A stretch of DNA of 64,000 bases from Novakomyces olei (GCA_016906335.1 JADEYG010000003.1:1054001-1118000), one strand, 5' to 3'; positions 44,410 to 54,609 are shown, counted from the stretch's first letter. Made by a program: numbers and translations. The notes: generated from the sequence alone by a model not told the origin.

Positions 44410-45288
44410 ATGGACCTATTAATTTGCAAGACTTGCGGAGTTCAGTATGATGCAGTTTCACTAGTCAGTTGCAAAATTTGTGATGATCCTAGACAGTATG
44501 TGCCGCCCAGTGGACAGAGCTTTGTCACCTTACGGGAACTGCAATCGTCTAAAATTTATCGCAATGTCTTCCGCACAGACCCGTTTACGTCCCGGCTTGT
44601 AAGTATATGGACGGAACCGACATTTGCGATTGGTCAGCGGGCCATGTTAATCCGTACGCCACACGGCAATGTCCTGTGGGATTGTGTTACGTACCTGGAC
44701 GACGCGACTGTGAAGGCAGTCAAGGAGCTGGATGGCATAGCGGCAATCGTGGTTTCGCACCCGCACTTTTATTCCACCTGCATACAATGGGCAGAAGCTT
44801 TTGATTGTAAAGTGTTTGTGTCAGCAGAGGAAGAGGCTTTTGTTATGCGGCCCTCGAGTTCTCGACTGGAGCTGGTAAGAGAGCCGACCAAATCTTTCTG
44901 TGGCGGTGACGTCACGATGGTCAAGGTAGGCGGCCATTTCCCTGGTAGCCTCGTTCTTCATTGGCGCTCTGAACGTAAATTATTGACCGCAGATTCTATT
45001 ATGGTGACCCCTAGTGGAATCAATTACCACGGCCACGACTCGGTCTCTTTTGCGTTTATGTACTCTTATCCCAATATGATCCCTCTGTCACCCGACGCAA
45101 TACAGAATATCTGGGACAGTGTGGCCGGGCTGGATTTTAAGGACTGCCACAGTGCTTGGTGGGGGAAGGAAACACGGGAAAGCAATGCAAAACGGCGGCT
45201 GCTGCAGAGTGCTCAAGCGATAGTGCGGCAAATGGGATTCAAAAGCCACCCTCTTTTAAACTATTCTGTGGATCAGTTGGCCCAGTAA
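44410..45288 (+). CDS. Metallo-beta-lactamase-fold protein with N-terminal zinc-ribbon-like motif
   Basis: A single exon of 292 aa. The N-terminus has paired cysteines (Cys-Lys-Thr-Cys and Cys-Lys-Ile-Cys), suggesting a small zinc ribbon. The body follows the metallo-beta-lactamase layout: a strand-loop with SHPHFYSTCIQW where the usual His-x-His-x-Asp-His would be, a later GGHFPGSLVLHW block that carries a conserved His, and TADSIMV with an Asp. The first motif keeps His-Pro-His but lacks the Asp-His pair, so metal binding may be incomplete or different. The family is found in fungi as uncharacterised hydrolases; the substrate is unknown. The location is probably cytosolic. Confidence 0.8.
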   Translation: MDLLICKTCGVQYDAVSLVSCKICDDPRQYVPPSGQSFVTLRELQSSKIYRNVFRTDPFTSRLVSIWTEPTFAIGQRAMLIRTPHGNVLWDCVTYLDDATVKAVKELDGIAAIVVSHPHFYSTCIQWAEAFDCKVFVSAEEEAFVMRPSSSRLELVREPTKSFCGGDVTMVKVGGHFPGSLVLHWRSERKLLTADSIMVTPSGINYHGHDSVSFAFMYSYPNMIPLSPDAIQNIWDSVAGLDFKDCHSAWWGKETRESNAKRRLLQSAQAIVRQMGFKSHPLLNYSVDQLAQ

Positions 45289-46396
45289 GGCAGCAGAAGC
45301 TGAAAGGTCTGTGGCTGCTTAATCTTTGAATCAGTCTGCGTTTCAGTGGAGTGCCGCTATTGGCATATGCACCAGCGGGGCATAACTCGTACAAAGTATC
45401 AAGGGCTATTGATTTGTTCAGGGACATCAATACTTGTGTGTGATCATTGGTGGTTTGATTTCGGGACTATTTTTGGAGGTAACTGTAGTGCTAGTAGCTT
45501 TTGATAGGCTTATTAATTCGGCTCGGAGAAAGAGAGAGCACTGCCGTTTGAGTACCGACTATGGGAACGCAAACAACCAATCTTGATATATTTGTAATTT
45601 CGCTTTTGGTTCGGCATTAAGATCGGCGCGTAATGGCCGATGAATGCGTCACGACAAAGGCTGTAAGCTTGGTACGAAAGCGTAAGCATTCTGCCGGCGA
45701 CCGTCTTTGCATAGCCATCCCACGCTTTGCGCGTACATTATGACTCGGATATATCGGCATACCTAATCGAGCACTAAATAGATCCTTATCATATGCGCCT
45801 GCCAATCGCCATATATTAATTGTTAAATACTAATTCGTGCATGGGGATTATTGTATGAAAATATACGAGAGCGTGTCTTCATTGGACCAGGCTTAGTATA
45901 ATGTGCCTATTATTGGCATAATCGGGCGGGCACAAAGGAGCTTCTATTACCTTTTTAATAATAATTAATAATAAGCGAAGAATCAGCCGATACTCGTGCG
46001 ACTAAGGGCTCACCCCCCCACATAAAAGCGAGCCAAGAATGTCGTATCTTTTAAATCAAAAAGAGGCCTGAAGGTACACACACGAGGCCACAAGGCACAA
46101 TAGAGGCCCAAAGGCAGGCGAAAAAACTAAAACCAGAACAAAACCAGAACAAACTCAAAACCAAAATAAAAACCAAACCAAAATAAAATAAAAACCAAAA
46201 AAAACTAAAAATTAAAAATTGGAAGCCTTCGAAGCAAAGCAACTAAAGAACGAAAGCGTCCAACAGCCTGGTTCGGGTGAATCAGAAATAGAAGGGGACC
46301 AATAGAAATACAATTGGCACCGACAGGCAGCTCAATCCCACAGCGGCACTCGATCTGATAAGCGTAACTGACACGCGCCTTGAAAGGAGAGAGGCA
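45289..46396. other. Spacer and leader upstream of the ABC transporter
   Basis: About 1.1 kb. The last 330 nt hold an A-rich, CCAAAA-type pyrimidine-poor stretch (46130-46225), probably 5' UTR of the ABC transporter. No gene is supported. Confidence 0.5.
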
Positions 46397-49300
46397 ATGG
46401 CTGCGAGGTACACGCTGGGCAATTCCCTGACAGACTCGTTTCACCATCTGGCTCAGTCTGGGACAGACGCAATTTCAAACAGCGGACAAACGGAAGATGC
46501 TGGCGCTGACGACGAGCAGGAGAAGCTTACTGACGCACGAATGCAGGGAGAGATTCATGCTCTTGCGCAGACAATTTCGCGTAACCAGAGCTACAATGGA
46601 AGCATAGACTTTTCTGATCCAAAGATCGATCCAAACACGGAAGCGTTTGATTTGAAAGCGTTTTTGCGCGCAATTATGGGCGTAAGCAACCGCAACCCTG
46701 AACAGTACCCCGGACGTACAGCGGGAATATCGTTCCAAAATCTGAGCGCCTTTGGCTACGGCACAGCGATGGACTACCAGAAAACAGTGAGCAACAAGTG
46801 GCGCGATTTTTATGCTGCCTTGATTGCGTTTTTGCCGAGCCAGAAACGCAAGCGCAACCGTATCGATATTTTACGTAATTTTGACGGACTCGTTCGCAGT
46901 GGCGAAATGCTGGTCGTTCTAGGCCGACCCGGCAGTGGATGCTCAACGTTCCTGAAAACCCTGGCTGGCGATACGCACGGCTTCCATTTGTCGGAGGATA
47001 CGAACCTGCAGTACCAGGGCGTCAGCTACAAGGACATGCGCACACATTTCCGGGGAGAGCTTATTTACAATGCAGAGGTGGACGTCCATTTTCCTCATCT
47101 CACAGTGGCGGATACGCTGTATTTTGCTGCTCTAGCAAGAGCGCCGAGGAACCGTATCGCGGGTCTTTCGCGAACAGAGTATGCCACGCTGATGCGGGAT
47201 CTGGTGATGACCGTGTTTGGGCTACGAATGACGTACAACACAAAAGTGGGCGATGATTTTGTGCGTGGAGTCTCTGGTGGGCAGCGTAAGCGTGTCTCTA
47301 TAGCCGAATGTGCTCTGTGTGGGAGCCCCGTTCAGTGCTGGGACAATAGCACACGAGGTCTGGATTCGGCGACAGCACTGGAGTTTGCCAAGACTGTACG
47401 CTTATCGACAGAGATGACGGGCTCAACTGCCATTGTAGCCATCTACCAGGCTTCGCAAGACATTTATGACGTTTTCGACAAAGTAACAGTGCTGTATGAG
47501 GGCCGGCAGATATACTTTGGGGGAATCAAACGGGCGACTGCGTACTTTATCGAGATGGGCTACGAGTGTCCCGATCGGCAGACGGACGGGGATTTCTTGA
47601 CCTCGCTGACGAATCCGTCAGAGCGGATTGTCCGGCCAGGGTTTGAGCATAAAGTGCCCCGCACACCCGACGAGTTTGCCAGTGCTTGGCGGGGCTCAGA
47701 CGACTATGCTCGGCTGATCCAGGAGATTCAGGAGTACGAGAGGCAGCACCCTCTGGGCGGAGAGCACTTTGAGGCCTTTAAAGCTTCGCACAAGAAGGCT
47801 CAGGCAAAAGGCATGAGCTACAAGTCTCCGTATACAATCTCCTACCCAATGCAAGTCCGGCTGTGTGTTTGGCGAGGCTTCAAACGGCTCAAGGGCGATG
47901 CGTCAATGCCCATCTCGGCCGTTATTGGCAACACGATAATGGCGCTCATTATCGGCTCCATTTTTTACAATATGCGGAGGGACACAAACTCCTTTTACAG
48001 TCGTGGAGCGCTCTTGTTTTACGCAGTCCTTATGAACGCGTTTGCAAGTGCACTGGAGATTCTTACCCTTTATGCACAGCGTGCAATAGTAGAAAAGCAT
48101 TCAAAGTATGCACTGTACCACCCCTCAGCAGAGGCAGTAGCCTCTATGATTGTGGATTTGCCGGCCAAGCTGATAACGTCGGTGGCGTTCAACCTGGTGC
48201 TGTACTTTATGTCGAACCTGAGGAGAACGCCTGGAGCCTTTTTCGTGTTTTACCTCTTCTCCGTAATTTGCACGCTGGTAATGTCCAACATTTTCCGTAC
48301 AATAGCAGCCATGTCGCGTACACTGGCACAGGCACTGGCCCCGGCCGCCCTGTTTATGCTGGCGCTCGTCATCTACACCGGCTTCACTATCCCGACGAGG
48401 GACATGGTGCCCTGGTTCAGGTGGATCAACTACCTGAACCCGATCGGCTATGCCTTTGAGTCGCTGATGGTGAACGAGTTTGTCGGCCGTGACTACAACT
48501 GCTCGGCGTACGTTCCAACGGGTCCAGGGTACACTGATCTGTCCCGGCAGAACCAGATCTGCAGTGTTACGGGTGCCCGACTGGGTGCCGATGTAGTCCG
48601 GGGGAGGGACTACCTGGAGGCCAGTTATAGGTACACTCAGTCCCACGAGTGGCGCAACTTGGGCATTTTGTTTGCGTTTTTCTTTTTCTTTCTGGCCACG
48701 TACCTCTTGGCCACCGAGTTTATCCAGGCCCAGCGGTCGCGAGGGGAAGTTTTAGTGTTTAGAAAGGGAAAGCTGCCAAGGAAGAGTAGTGTTCCCACAG
48801 ACGAAGAGGGAGGTACAGTGTCCAATACTGGATACAGTACTGGATACAGTACTGGACACAGTACTGTACAAAGTACTGTACAAAGTACTGGACACAATAC
48901 AGTATCAAGTACAGTGTCCAATAATGTACACAGTACTGGACACAATACAGTATCCAGTACAGTGTCCAATAATGTACACAGTAACGTGTCCAATACTGAC
49001 CGTACTGGACACAATAATGTGTCCAGTAATGGCAATATTGCTCCGGTACAGTCGCACTCGGCGGACGCAAACGAAAAGCTCAATATGCTGCAAAAGCAGA
49101 CGAAAATCTTCCACTGGAAGGACGTGTGCTACGATATAAAGATCAAAGGCGAGCCGAGACGCATCCTGGACCACGTGGACGGGTGGGTCAAACCGGGAAC
49201 GCTGACGGCACTTATGGGCGTCTCTGGAGCGGGCAAAACGACGCTGCTCGATGTACTGGCAACGAGGACAACGATGGGAGTAGTGCATGGCGAGTTTATG

Positions 49301-51133
49301 GTGAACGGCCGTCAGAGGGATCAATCCTTTCAGAGAAAGACCGGGTACGTTCAGCAGCAGGACCTGCACTTGGAGACGACAACGGTGAGGGAGGCACTGA
49401 GCTTTAGTGCGCTAATGCGCCAGCCAGACACCGTCACAAGGGCCGCCAAGTTGGCGTATGTAGACGAGGTGATTAGGCTGCTGGAGATGGAGGCGTACGC
49501 TGAGGCAGTTGTAGGCGTCCCCGGAGAGGGCCTTAATGTAGAGCAGCGGAAACGGCTCACTGTCGGAGTCGAGCTGGCAGCCAAGCCAGGCTTGCTGCTC
49601 TTCTTTGACGAGCCCACGTCCGGCCTGGACTCGCAGACGGCATGGTCCATGTGCCGTCTGATGCGCAAGCTGGCCAACAACGGCCAGGCCATCCTCTGCA
49701 CTATCCACCAGCCCTCCGCCATCCTCATGCAGGAGTTTGACCGGCTGCTCTTCCTTGCCGCTGGCGGCAGGACAGTTTATTTTGGACCCATTGGACACAA
49801 CTGTGCCGGGCTGATTGGGTACTTTGAGGGCCATGGAGCTCCGTCCTGTCCTGCCTCTGCCAACCCGGCCGAGTGGATGCTGCAGGTTATTGGAGCTGCT
49901 CCTGGGCACAAGGCGGACAGGGACTGGCACCAGGTCTGGACGGGCAGTGAGGAGCGTGGGCAGGTACGTGCCGAGCTGGACCGGATGGCCGTTGAACTGG
50001 CTCAAATCCCAGACGAGCAGGACTTAAGCAGTGGCTCTTCTAGTGCCAAAGCCAAAGCCAAGAGCAGACAAGAGTTTGCGATTGGGCTGTGGGAGCAGAC
50101 GTGGCTCTGCTACTGCCGTGTGTGGGACCAGTACTGGCGTACACCCTCGTACATCTACTCAAAGACAGTGCTGGCCACACTGACTGCCCTGTTTATTGGC
50201 TTCTCCTTCTTCAAGGCGGGCAACTCGCTGCAAGGCCTGCAGAACCAGATGTTTTCCATATTTATGCTCATGACTGTCTTCAACAACCTGGTGCAGCAGA
50301 TTATGCCCATGTTTGTGCAGCAGCGGAGCCTCTACGAGGCCCGTGAACGGCCCTCCAAGACGTACTCTTGGAAGGCCTTTATGATTGCCAATATCTGCGT
50401 CGAGTTTCCGTGGCAGACACTCATGTCCCTCCTCACTTTTGTTGGGTGGTACTACCCGATCGGCATGTACCGCAACGCAGAGCAAAACAACACACTCAAC
50501 GAACGAGGCATCCTCATGTTCCTCATCGTATGGGTCTTTTACCTCTTCACCAGCACATTTGCCCACATGATGATCGCCGGAATTGATCTGCCCGAGACGG
50601 GCGGCAATATTGCTACTGTCCTGTTCTCTCTCACTTTGCTTTTCTGTGGCGTCCTCGCCACTCCAGAGGCTCTCCCGGGGTTCTGGATCTTTATGTACCG
50701 TGTATCGCCTTTTACCTACCTCATCTCTGCCACCCTGTCAAACGGAGTTGGCCGGGCCAGTGTGCACTGCTCCTCCATCGAAATCAGCCGGTTCATGGCT
50801 CCGGCAGGGCAGACTTGCGGAGAGTTCTTGCAGCGCTACATTCAGCAGTCTGGCGGGACTATCCTCAACCCGCAAGACTCGGGCGAGTGCCGGTTCTGTG
50901 CTACCGACAGCACTGACGCTTTCCTTGCCCGGCTCGATATAAACTACGATAACCGCTGGTGGCATTTTGGGCTCATGTGGGCCTACGTCGTGTTCAATGT
51001 GTTTATGGCCGTCTTCATCTACTGGCTCGCTCGTGTGCCAAAGCACACTGGCGTTCAGGAGGGCAGCGATGGAGAGCAGAACAAGCAACGGAAATCGCTC
51101 TTGCAGCGTTGGCGAGGGGAGAAATCTGCGTGA
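46397..51133 (+). CDS. PDR-type ABC transporter (ABCG full-size)
   Basis: A single exon of 1578 aa. The layout is the pleiotropic-drug-resistance type, (NBD-TMD)x2. NBD1 has the degenerate Walker A Gly-Arg-Pro-Gly-Ser-Gly-Cys-Ser-Thr near residue 175, VRGVSGGQRKRVSIAE near 289 and the degenerate Walker B region ending NSTRGLDSAT. NBD2 has Walker A GVSGAGKTT near 940, LNVEQRKRLTVGVEL near 1046 and FFDEPTSGLDSQTAW. This asymmetry (Cys in the first Walker A, degenerate signature LNVEQ in the second) is the PDR hallmark. Each TMD has about six membrane segments. The linker before NBD2 (about residues 805-880) is a low-complexity Ser/Thr/Val/Asn/His repeat. The pump exports drugs, sterols or lipids at the plasma membrane. 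The close downstream regulator may control it, which is inference. Confidence 0.95.
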   Translation: MAARYTLGNSLTDSFHHLAQSGTDAISNSGQTEDAGADDEQEKLTDARMQGEIHALAQTISRNQSYNGSIDFSDPKIDPNTEAFDLKAFLRAIMGVSNRNPEQYPGRTAGISFQNLSAFGYGTAMDYQKTVSNKWRDFYAALIAFLPSQKRKRNRIDILRNFDGLVRSGEMLVVLGRPGSGCSTFLKTLAGDTHGFHLSEDTNLQYQGVSYKDMRTHFRGELIYNAEVDVHFPHLTVADTLYFAALARAPRNRIAGLSRTEYATLMRDLVMTVFGLRMTYNTKVGDDFVRGVSGGQRKRVSIAECALCGSPVQCWDNSTRGLDSATALEFAKTVRLSTEMTGSTAIVAIYQASQDIYDVFDKVTVLYEGRQIYFGGIKRATAYFIEMGYECPDRQTDGDFLTSLTNPSERIVRPGFEHKVPRTPDEFASAWRGSDDYARLIQEIQEYERQHPLGGEHFEAFKASHKKAQAKGMSYKSPYTISYPMQVRLCVWRGFKRLKGDASMPISAVIGNTIMALIIGSIFYNMRRDTNSFYSRGALLFYAVLMNAFASALEILTLYAQRAIVEKHSKYALYHPSAEAVASMIVDLPAKLITSVAFNLVLYFMSNLRRTPGAFFVFYLFSVICTLVMSNIFRTIAAMSRTLAQALAPAALFMLALVIYTGFTIPTRDMVPWFRWINYLNPIGYAFESLMVNEFVGRDYNCSAYVPTGPGYTDLSRQNQICSVTGARLGADVVRGRDYLEASYRYTQSHEWRNLGILFAFFFFFLATYLLATEFIQAQRSRGEVLVFRKGKLPRKSSVPTDEEGGTVSNTGYSTGYSTGHSTVQSTVQSTGHNTVSSTVSNNVHSTGHNTVSSTVSNNVHSNVSNTDRTGHNNVSSNGNIAPVQSHSADANEKLNMLQKQTKIFHWKDVCYDIKIKGEPRRILDHVDGWVKPGTLTALMGVSGAGKTTLLDVLATRTTMGVVHGEFMVNGRQRDQSFQRKTGYVQQQDLHLETTTVREALSFSALMRQPDTVTRAAKLAYVDEVIRLLEMEAYAEAVVGVPGEGLNVEQRKRLTVGVELAAKPGLLLFFDEPTSGLDSQTAWSMCRLMRKLANNGQAILCTIHQPSAILMQEFDRLLFLAAGGRTVYFGPIGHNCAGLIGYFEGHGAPSCPASANPAEWMLQVIGAAPGHKADRDWHQVWTGSEERGQVRAELDRMAVELAQIPDEQDLSSGSSSAKAKAKSRQEFAIGLWEQTWLCYCRVWDQYWRTPSYIYSKTVLATLTALFIGFSFFKAGNSLQGLQNQMFSIFMLMTVFNNLVQQIMPMFVQQRSLYEARERPSKTYSWKAFMIANICVEFPWQTLMSLLTFVGWYYPIGMYRNAEQNNTLNERGILMFLIVWVFYLFTSTFAHMMIAGIDLPETGGNIATVLFSLTLLFCGVLATPEALPGFWIFMYRVSPFTYLISATLSNGVGRASVHCSSIEISRFMAPAGQTCGEFLQRYIQQSGGTILNPQDSGECRFCATDSTDAFLARLDINYDNRWWHFGLMWAYVVFNVFMAVFIYWLARVPKHTGVQEGSDGEQNKQRKSLLQRWRGEKSA
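48808..49040 (+). repeat. Coding tandem repeat in the ABC linker
   Basis: In-frame units mixing AGTACTGGACACAATACAGT and AGTACAGTGTCCAATAATGT elements encode Ser-Thr-Gly-His-Asn-Thr-Val-Ser and Val-Ser-Asn-Asn-Val-His tracts. The array also contains palindromic AGTACT and GGACAC/GTGTCC cores. Confidence 0.9.
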
Positions 51134-51180
51134 TGGATTGACTAAAAATTGGGTTGAGTTTATCTTTTCTCGGTTCGGTT

Positions 51181-51355
51181 TTCTCAGTTCTTTTCTCAGT
51201 TCTTTTTCTCAGTTCTTTTTCTCAGTTCTTTTTCTCAGTTCTTTTCTCAGTTCTTTTTCTCAGTTCTTTTTCTCAGTTCTTTTTCTCAGTTCTTTTTCTC
51301 AGTTCTTTTTCTCAGTTCTTTTTCTCAGTTCTTTTTCTCAGTTCTTTTTCTCAGG
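51181..51355 (+). repeat. TTTTTCTCAGTTC 13-nt tandem array
   Basis: About 13 copies with occasional 2-base shortening start about 45 nt after the ABC stop codon, so they probably lie in its 3' UTR. TCAG occurs in each unit and resembles acceptor sequence, which could confuse splice prediction. Confidence 0.95.
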
Positions 51356-51396
51356 TTTTATTTACGTCTTTGCTGGGTCTAAACTGGCTGTCTGTA

Positions 51397-51471
51397 TAAA
51401 CATTATATCTGTATAAACATTATATCTGTACAAACATTATATCTGTACAAACATTATATCTGTACAAACAT
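51397..51471 (+). repeat. AAACATTATATCTGTAY 17-nt tandem array
   Basis: Five near-identical units follow the TTTTTCTCAGTTC array directly, with a single C/T polymorphism near the unit end. Confidence 0.9.
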
Positions 51472-51963
51472 AACACGGGTTTCCGGGATGCAATTCACTT
51501 TATGAGCGTCTGTGAGCAATGATAGACGGGAAGGAGAGATGGGTGGTCAATGGCGGTATAGAGAAATCGCGCTTGCTTGTGCTATCATGCAGCATTACGC
51601 CTGCAAGAGGAGGGTCAAGTCAGCAGAATATTTTTAATGTCTGAATAGATAATTGAGGGTTCCTTAATTTTACTGGCTCACGTCCATGGTGAGGAAAGGT
51701 TTCAAAATATACACGACTTGCAAATGAAAAGTATAAAGCTCAGACTACGGCTTTGGTGCTCTGCCAAGCGCAGTGCGGTGATGCAGTATGTGTACAATGA
51801 GAATCACAACTTTAGAGAGCATTAAACGGCCATAAGAATCCGAGTTTATATTGTGGGACTATGGTTGTCGGCGAGAGAAGAAGTATAATTTTGCTACGCG
51901 CAGTCTTTTGGCCATAATGTACAACAGAATTAATTCAATTACGCGTAATCCATAAATTAGTGT

Positions 51964-52180
51964 CAGTGGTGTATAAAGTACAGTATAAAGTACAGTACAG
52001 TGTATAATAAACTACAGACTAAAGTACTACATAATAAAGTACAGACTAAAGTACTACAGTATAAAGTACTACAGTATAAAGTACTACAGTATAAAGTACT
52101 AAAGTACTAATACATAAAGTACAGCGTATAATAAAGTACAGTGTATAAAGTACAGTAAAGTACAGTAAAGTACTATAAAC
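51964..52180 (+). repeat. Degenerate AAAGTACAGTATAAAGTACT-type array
   Basis: Roughly a dozen related 12-16-nt units centred on AGTACT/GTACAGT lie in the 300 nt before the Zn2Cys6 start. The AGTACT core is shared with the ABC linker repeat at 48808-49040. Confidence 0.8.
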
Positions 52181-52259
52181 CAAGTACACAGACGCGAATA
52201 ACACTGCGCTGTAGTATAATAATAGTGTACGAGCACAATCAAAAAAATTCAGATCGACA

Positions 52260-54029
52260 ATGTCTTACGACTTGTCCGCGCAGATCCTTCCTGCGGCAGC
52301 AAAACCACCAAATCCGCGGCCGACAACGCGCGGCCATAAATCGTGCCGCTCGTGTAAGCGGCGCAAAGTGAAATGCGAAGGTTACCCGTGCAGGAACTGC
52401 CTCGAGACGAGTATGCTGTGTGAGATTGTACCGCACCAGAAACGCGGTCCCAAGGGTAAGCGCAAGCCTCTGCTCTCGCCGGGGTTCAGTGCTGATCCAC
52501 CAGCGGCAGGTCAAGTGCCTGCGTCTGTGCCGCCAGCGTTTGCACAGACGCAGAGCCAATCTGCCTTTGAGCACAAGGTACAGGACAGATCTGGACAAGT
52601 TGGACAAGTTGGACAGGTTGGACAGGTTGGACAAGTAGGACAAGTAGGACAGGTTGGTGGTCAGTATTCTGGCAGCAGTCCGAGGCCAATGCTGCCTGCG
52701 CTGGACGCGGCAGCACCGGCAGAAAAACTGTGGCTGCAAAGTTACCCTCAGCCAAACATTGACCAGGTGGAGGCACTGTACTTTGACAATTCTGCGTTTG
52801 GTTTGCCCGTACTTTCGCCCGCACACTTTGCTCACTGGCGCACAATGACGCTCGACGATGCGGGCACACGCACCGTCGTGCTGGCACTGTGGGGACTCGT
52901 GCTCGCGAGCTCGAGGAACTGCAGTGAAGCTGCCCTGTGCCTTAACGAAGCAATGCTCGCCATCGGCAAGAGCTCTACGTACTTTTTAACTACGTACGAC
53001 TGGATAATTGCCAACACGTTTGTGTTCAAGGCACAGAGCGTGCTGAACAACCACGGCATCGCTGCCTCCTTCCTGGACCAGGCACTGCACACTCTGCTGA
53101 CTTTTCGGCTGCACGATGAGGCCACTTATGCCAATTTTGCCTCTCAGATAGAGTGCAACGACTGGCGAACCGTGTTTTGGGTGCTCTACGTGCTGGAGAG
53201 GGAGTATGCTCTGCAAAAGCACCGGCCAGTCAGCCTGGAAGCCACTATTGCACTCCCACAGTCTGGTGCGGACGGCGGCCAGAGTAACACCCGCGACCAG
53301 GGCCAGTGGGCTGTCGCTGGCACTGTACAGCTCGCCAAGCTGTACAGCCTCGTTGACGCACGGATGGTGGCCGCGTGGAACGAACGTGAGACTCAGTGCA
53401 CTTTTGAGTACATGGTGAACCTGCAAACTGCCCTAGCCAGCTTTGATGTCAACAGTGACCCAACCCTGGGCGTCGAGCAGGCCTCTGAGCTTATCATCGC
53501 AAAGCACTGGCTGCGTGTTATTGCCTGGCAGATTAGCGTAAAGAGCTTTCTCCTCTCCTCCCGGCCCAGTCACGCTTCGCTCGGGCTGGTCTACCCGCTG
53601 GAAATTGCAGGCGGACTGTTTCGCGATATCGAGAGCCTGGCGGGGTTCTTCCGTATCTGCTCCGAATCAGACTGCCAAAAGCTGTTTGAGATTGCTTGCC
53701 CGCTCACAGATCTGCTGACTATTGGGCCCTCGCCAATTCCGGGCGGCGTTGGTACGAATCAGCCCTCAATCTCTGAAGTACCCAGCCTGTCGTCAAACGG
53801 GTCTATTTCTACTTCGCCTTCCCTTTCCCCCAGTGGGTCGCCTTACAATAGCTCCTCAATCATGTTTAAGCGCAACGATGATATGGACGTATCGCCGCAA
53901 ATGCCGGCGAAAATGTTGCTGTTTCGTATTATGCGGATACTTAGCTCCCAGCAGCCATACAGCCGGTTTTATCTGGATATCTTGCAGTCCAAGATCTCTG
54001 CTGCCTGCGGGCGTATGCCTCACCCATAG
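52260..54029 (+). CDS. Zn2Cys6 transcription factor with Gly-Gln-Val repeats
   Basis: A single exon of 589 aa. The zinc cluster is Cys29-x2-Cys32-x6-Cys39-x4-Cys44-x2-Cys47-x6-Cys54 with the Lys-Arg-Arg-Lys-Val-Lys linker, followed by KRGPKGKRK, a Lys-Arg-Gly-Pro-Lys block seen in sugar-responsive Mal/Znf1-type factors. A Gly-Gln-Val run of about seven units follows at residues 110-131. The regulatory domain extends to the C-terminus. No heptad zipper is obvious. It is nuclear; the likely target is the adjacent ABC transporter, by position only. Alternatives are sugar-metabolism regulators. Confidence 0.88.
   Translation: MSYDLSAQILPAAAKPPNPRPTTRGHKSCRSCKRRKVKCEGYPCRNCLETSMLCEIVPHQKRGPKGKRKPLLSPGFSADPPAAGQVPASVPPAFAQTQSQSAFEHKVQDRSGQVGQVGQVGQVGQVGQVGQVGGQYSGSSPRPMLPALDAAAPAEKLWLQSYPQPNIDQVEALYFDNSAFGLPVLSPAHFAHWRTMTLDDAGTRTVVLALWGLVLASSRNCSEAALCLNEAMLAIGKSSTYFLTTYDWIIANTFVFKAQSVLNNHGIAASFLDQALHTLLTFRLHDEATYANFASQIECNDWRTVFWVLYVLEREYALQKHRPVSLEATIALPQSGADGGQSNTRDQGQWAVAGTVQLAKLYSLVDARMVAAWNERETQCTFEYMVNLQTALASFDVNSDPTLGVEQASELIIAKHWLRVIAWQISVKSFLLSSRPSHASLGLVYPLEIAGGLFRDIESLAGFFRICSESDCQKLFEIACPLTDLLTIGPSPIPGGVGTNQPSISEVPSLSSNGSISTSPSLSPSGSPYNSSSIMFKRNDDMDVSPQMPAKMLLFRIMRILSSQQPYSRFYLDILQSKISAACGRMPHP
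52588..52653 (+). repeat. GGACAAGTT 9-nt coding repeat
   Basis: Seven copies (with GGACAGGTT and GGACAAGTA variants) encode the Gly-Gln-Val tract of the Zn2Cys6 factor. Confidence 0.95.
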
Positions 54030-54609
54030 CCGCCTTGAACAGCTATTCTTTTCGGAGGGAGGGGGTTGGGTTTAAATTTGGGGGGGTCTATTATTGAATC
54101 CGATTTGGGGCGTGTTTGCAATCATTCTTTACTGTGCTGCCCAAGTACTCTTGGGCCGTTCAGTGTGTTTACACGACTCTCTGTTTATATTCTAGATTGT
54201 GGTTGTTTTTTTCTTTTTTTTTTTTTTTTGCGCCTAGTACTGCTTTTATTGTTCATTGTATACTTTTGTGGCTTAAACCGCTTGTTTCTGTATCATGCCC
54301 ATTCGTGTTTGCTGACTTTGTTGATGATAAACATTATGGAGCATATTGCCTGTGCTCTTTACATATTGCTATACTGTGTATAATGCAATTAGACGGTAAA
54401 TAGATTTGTTTTTGAATTCAATACAATATTCAGATTCTCTGTAGCGCAAAAGTATGTGTTGAACAATGAGATTTGGTAGTATTAGGCATGTATATATGTA
54501 CATTTATTTGTTTATTTAATTATACACCCATCCTTGATCTGCGCGAAATCACGAAATATAAATGGCTAACGTAGTCCTCATGCAAACCTCCACTGCCTTG
54601 TAAGCTTCC
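54030..54609. other. Convergent spacer Zn2Cys6 / MCT1
   Basis: About 580 nt with T-rich runs (54210-54230). No gene is supported. Confidence 0.5.

Larger units (their letters stand above)
51134..52259. other. Spacer between the ABC transporter and the Zn2Cys6 gene, full of repeats
   Basis: 1.1 kb containing three different tandem arrays (listed separately) and otherwise AT-rich DNA. It is the ABC 3' flank and the regulator's promoter. Confidence 0.7.

Noticed and set aside
45617-46447. Minus-strand frames upstream of the ABC transporter
   Set aside because: Low-complexity Phe/Leu/Trp-rich translations of A-rich leader DNA, with no conserved motif.
52239-52887. Minus-strand frames opposite the Zn2Cys6 gene
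   Set aside because: They are antisense shadows of the coding exon and its GGACAAGTT repeat.
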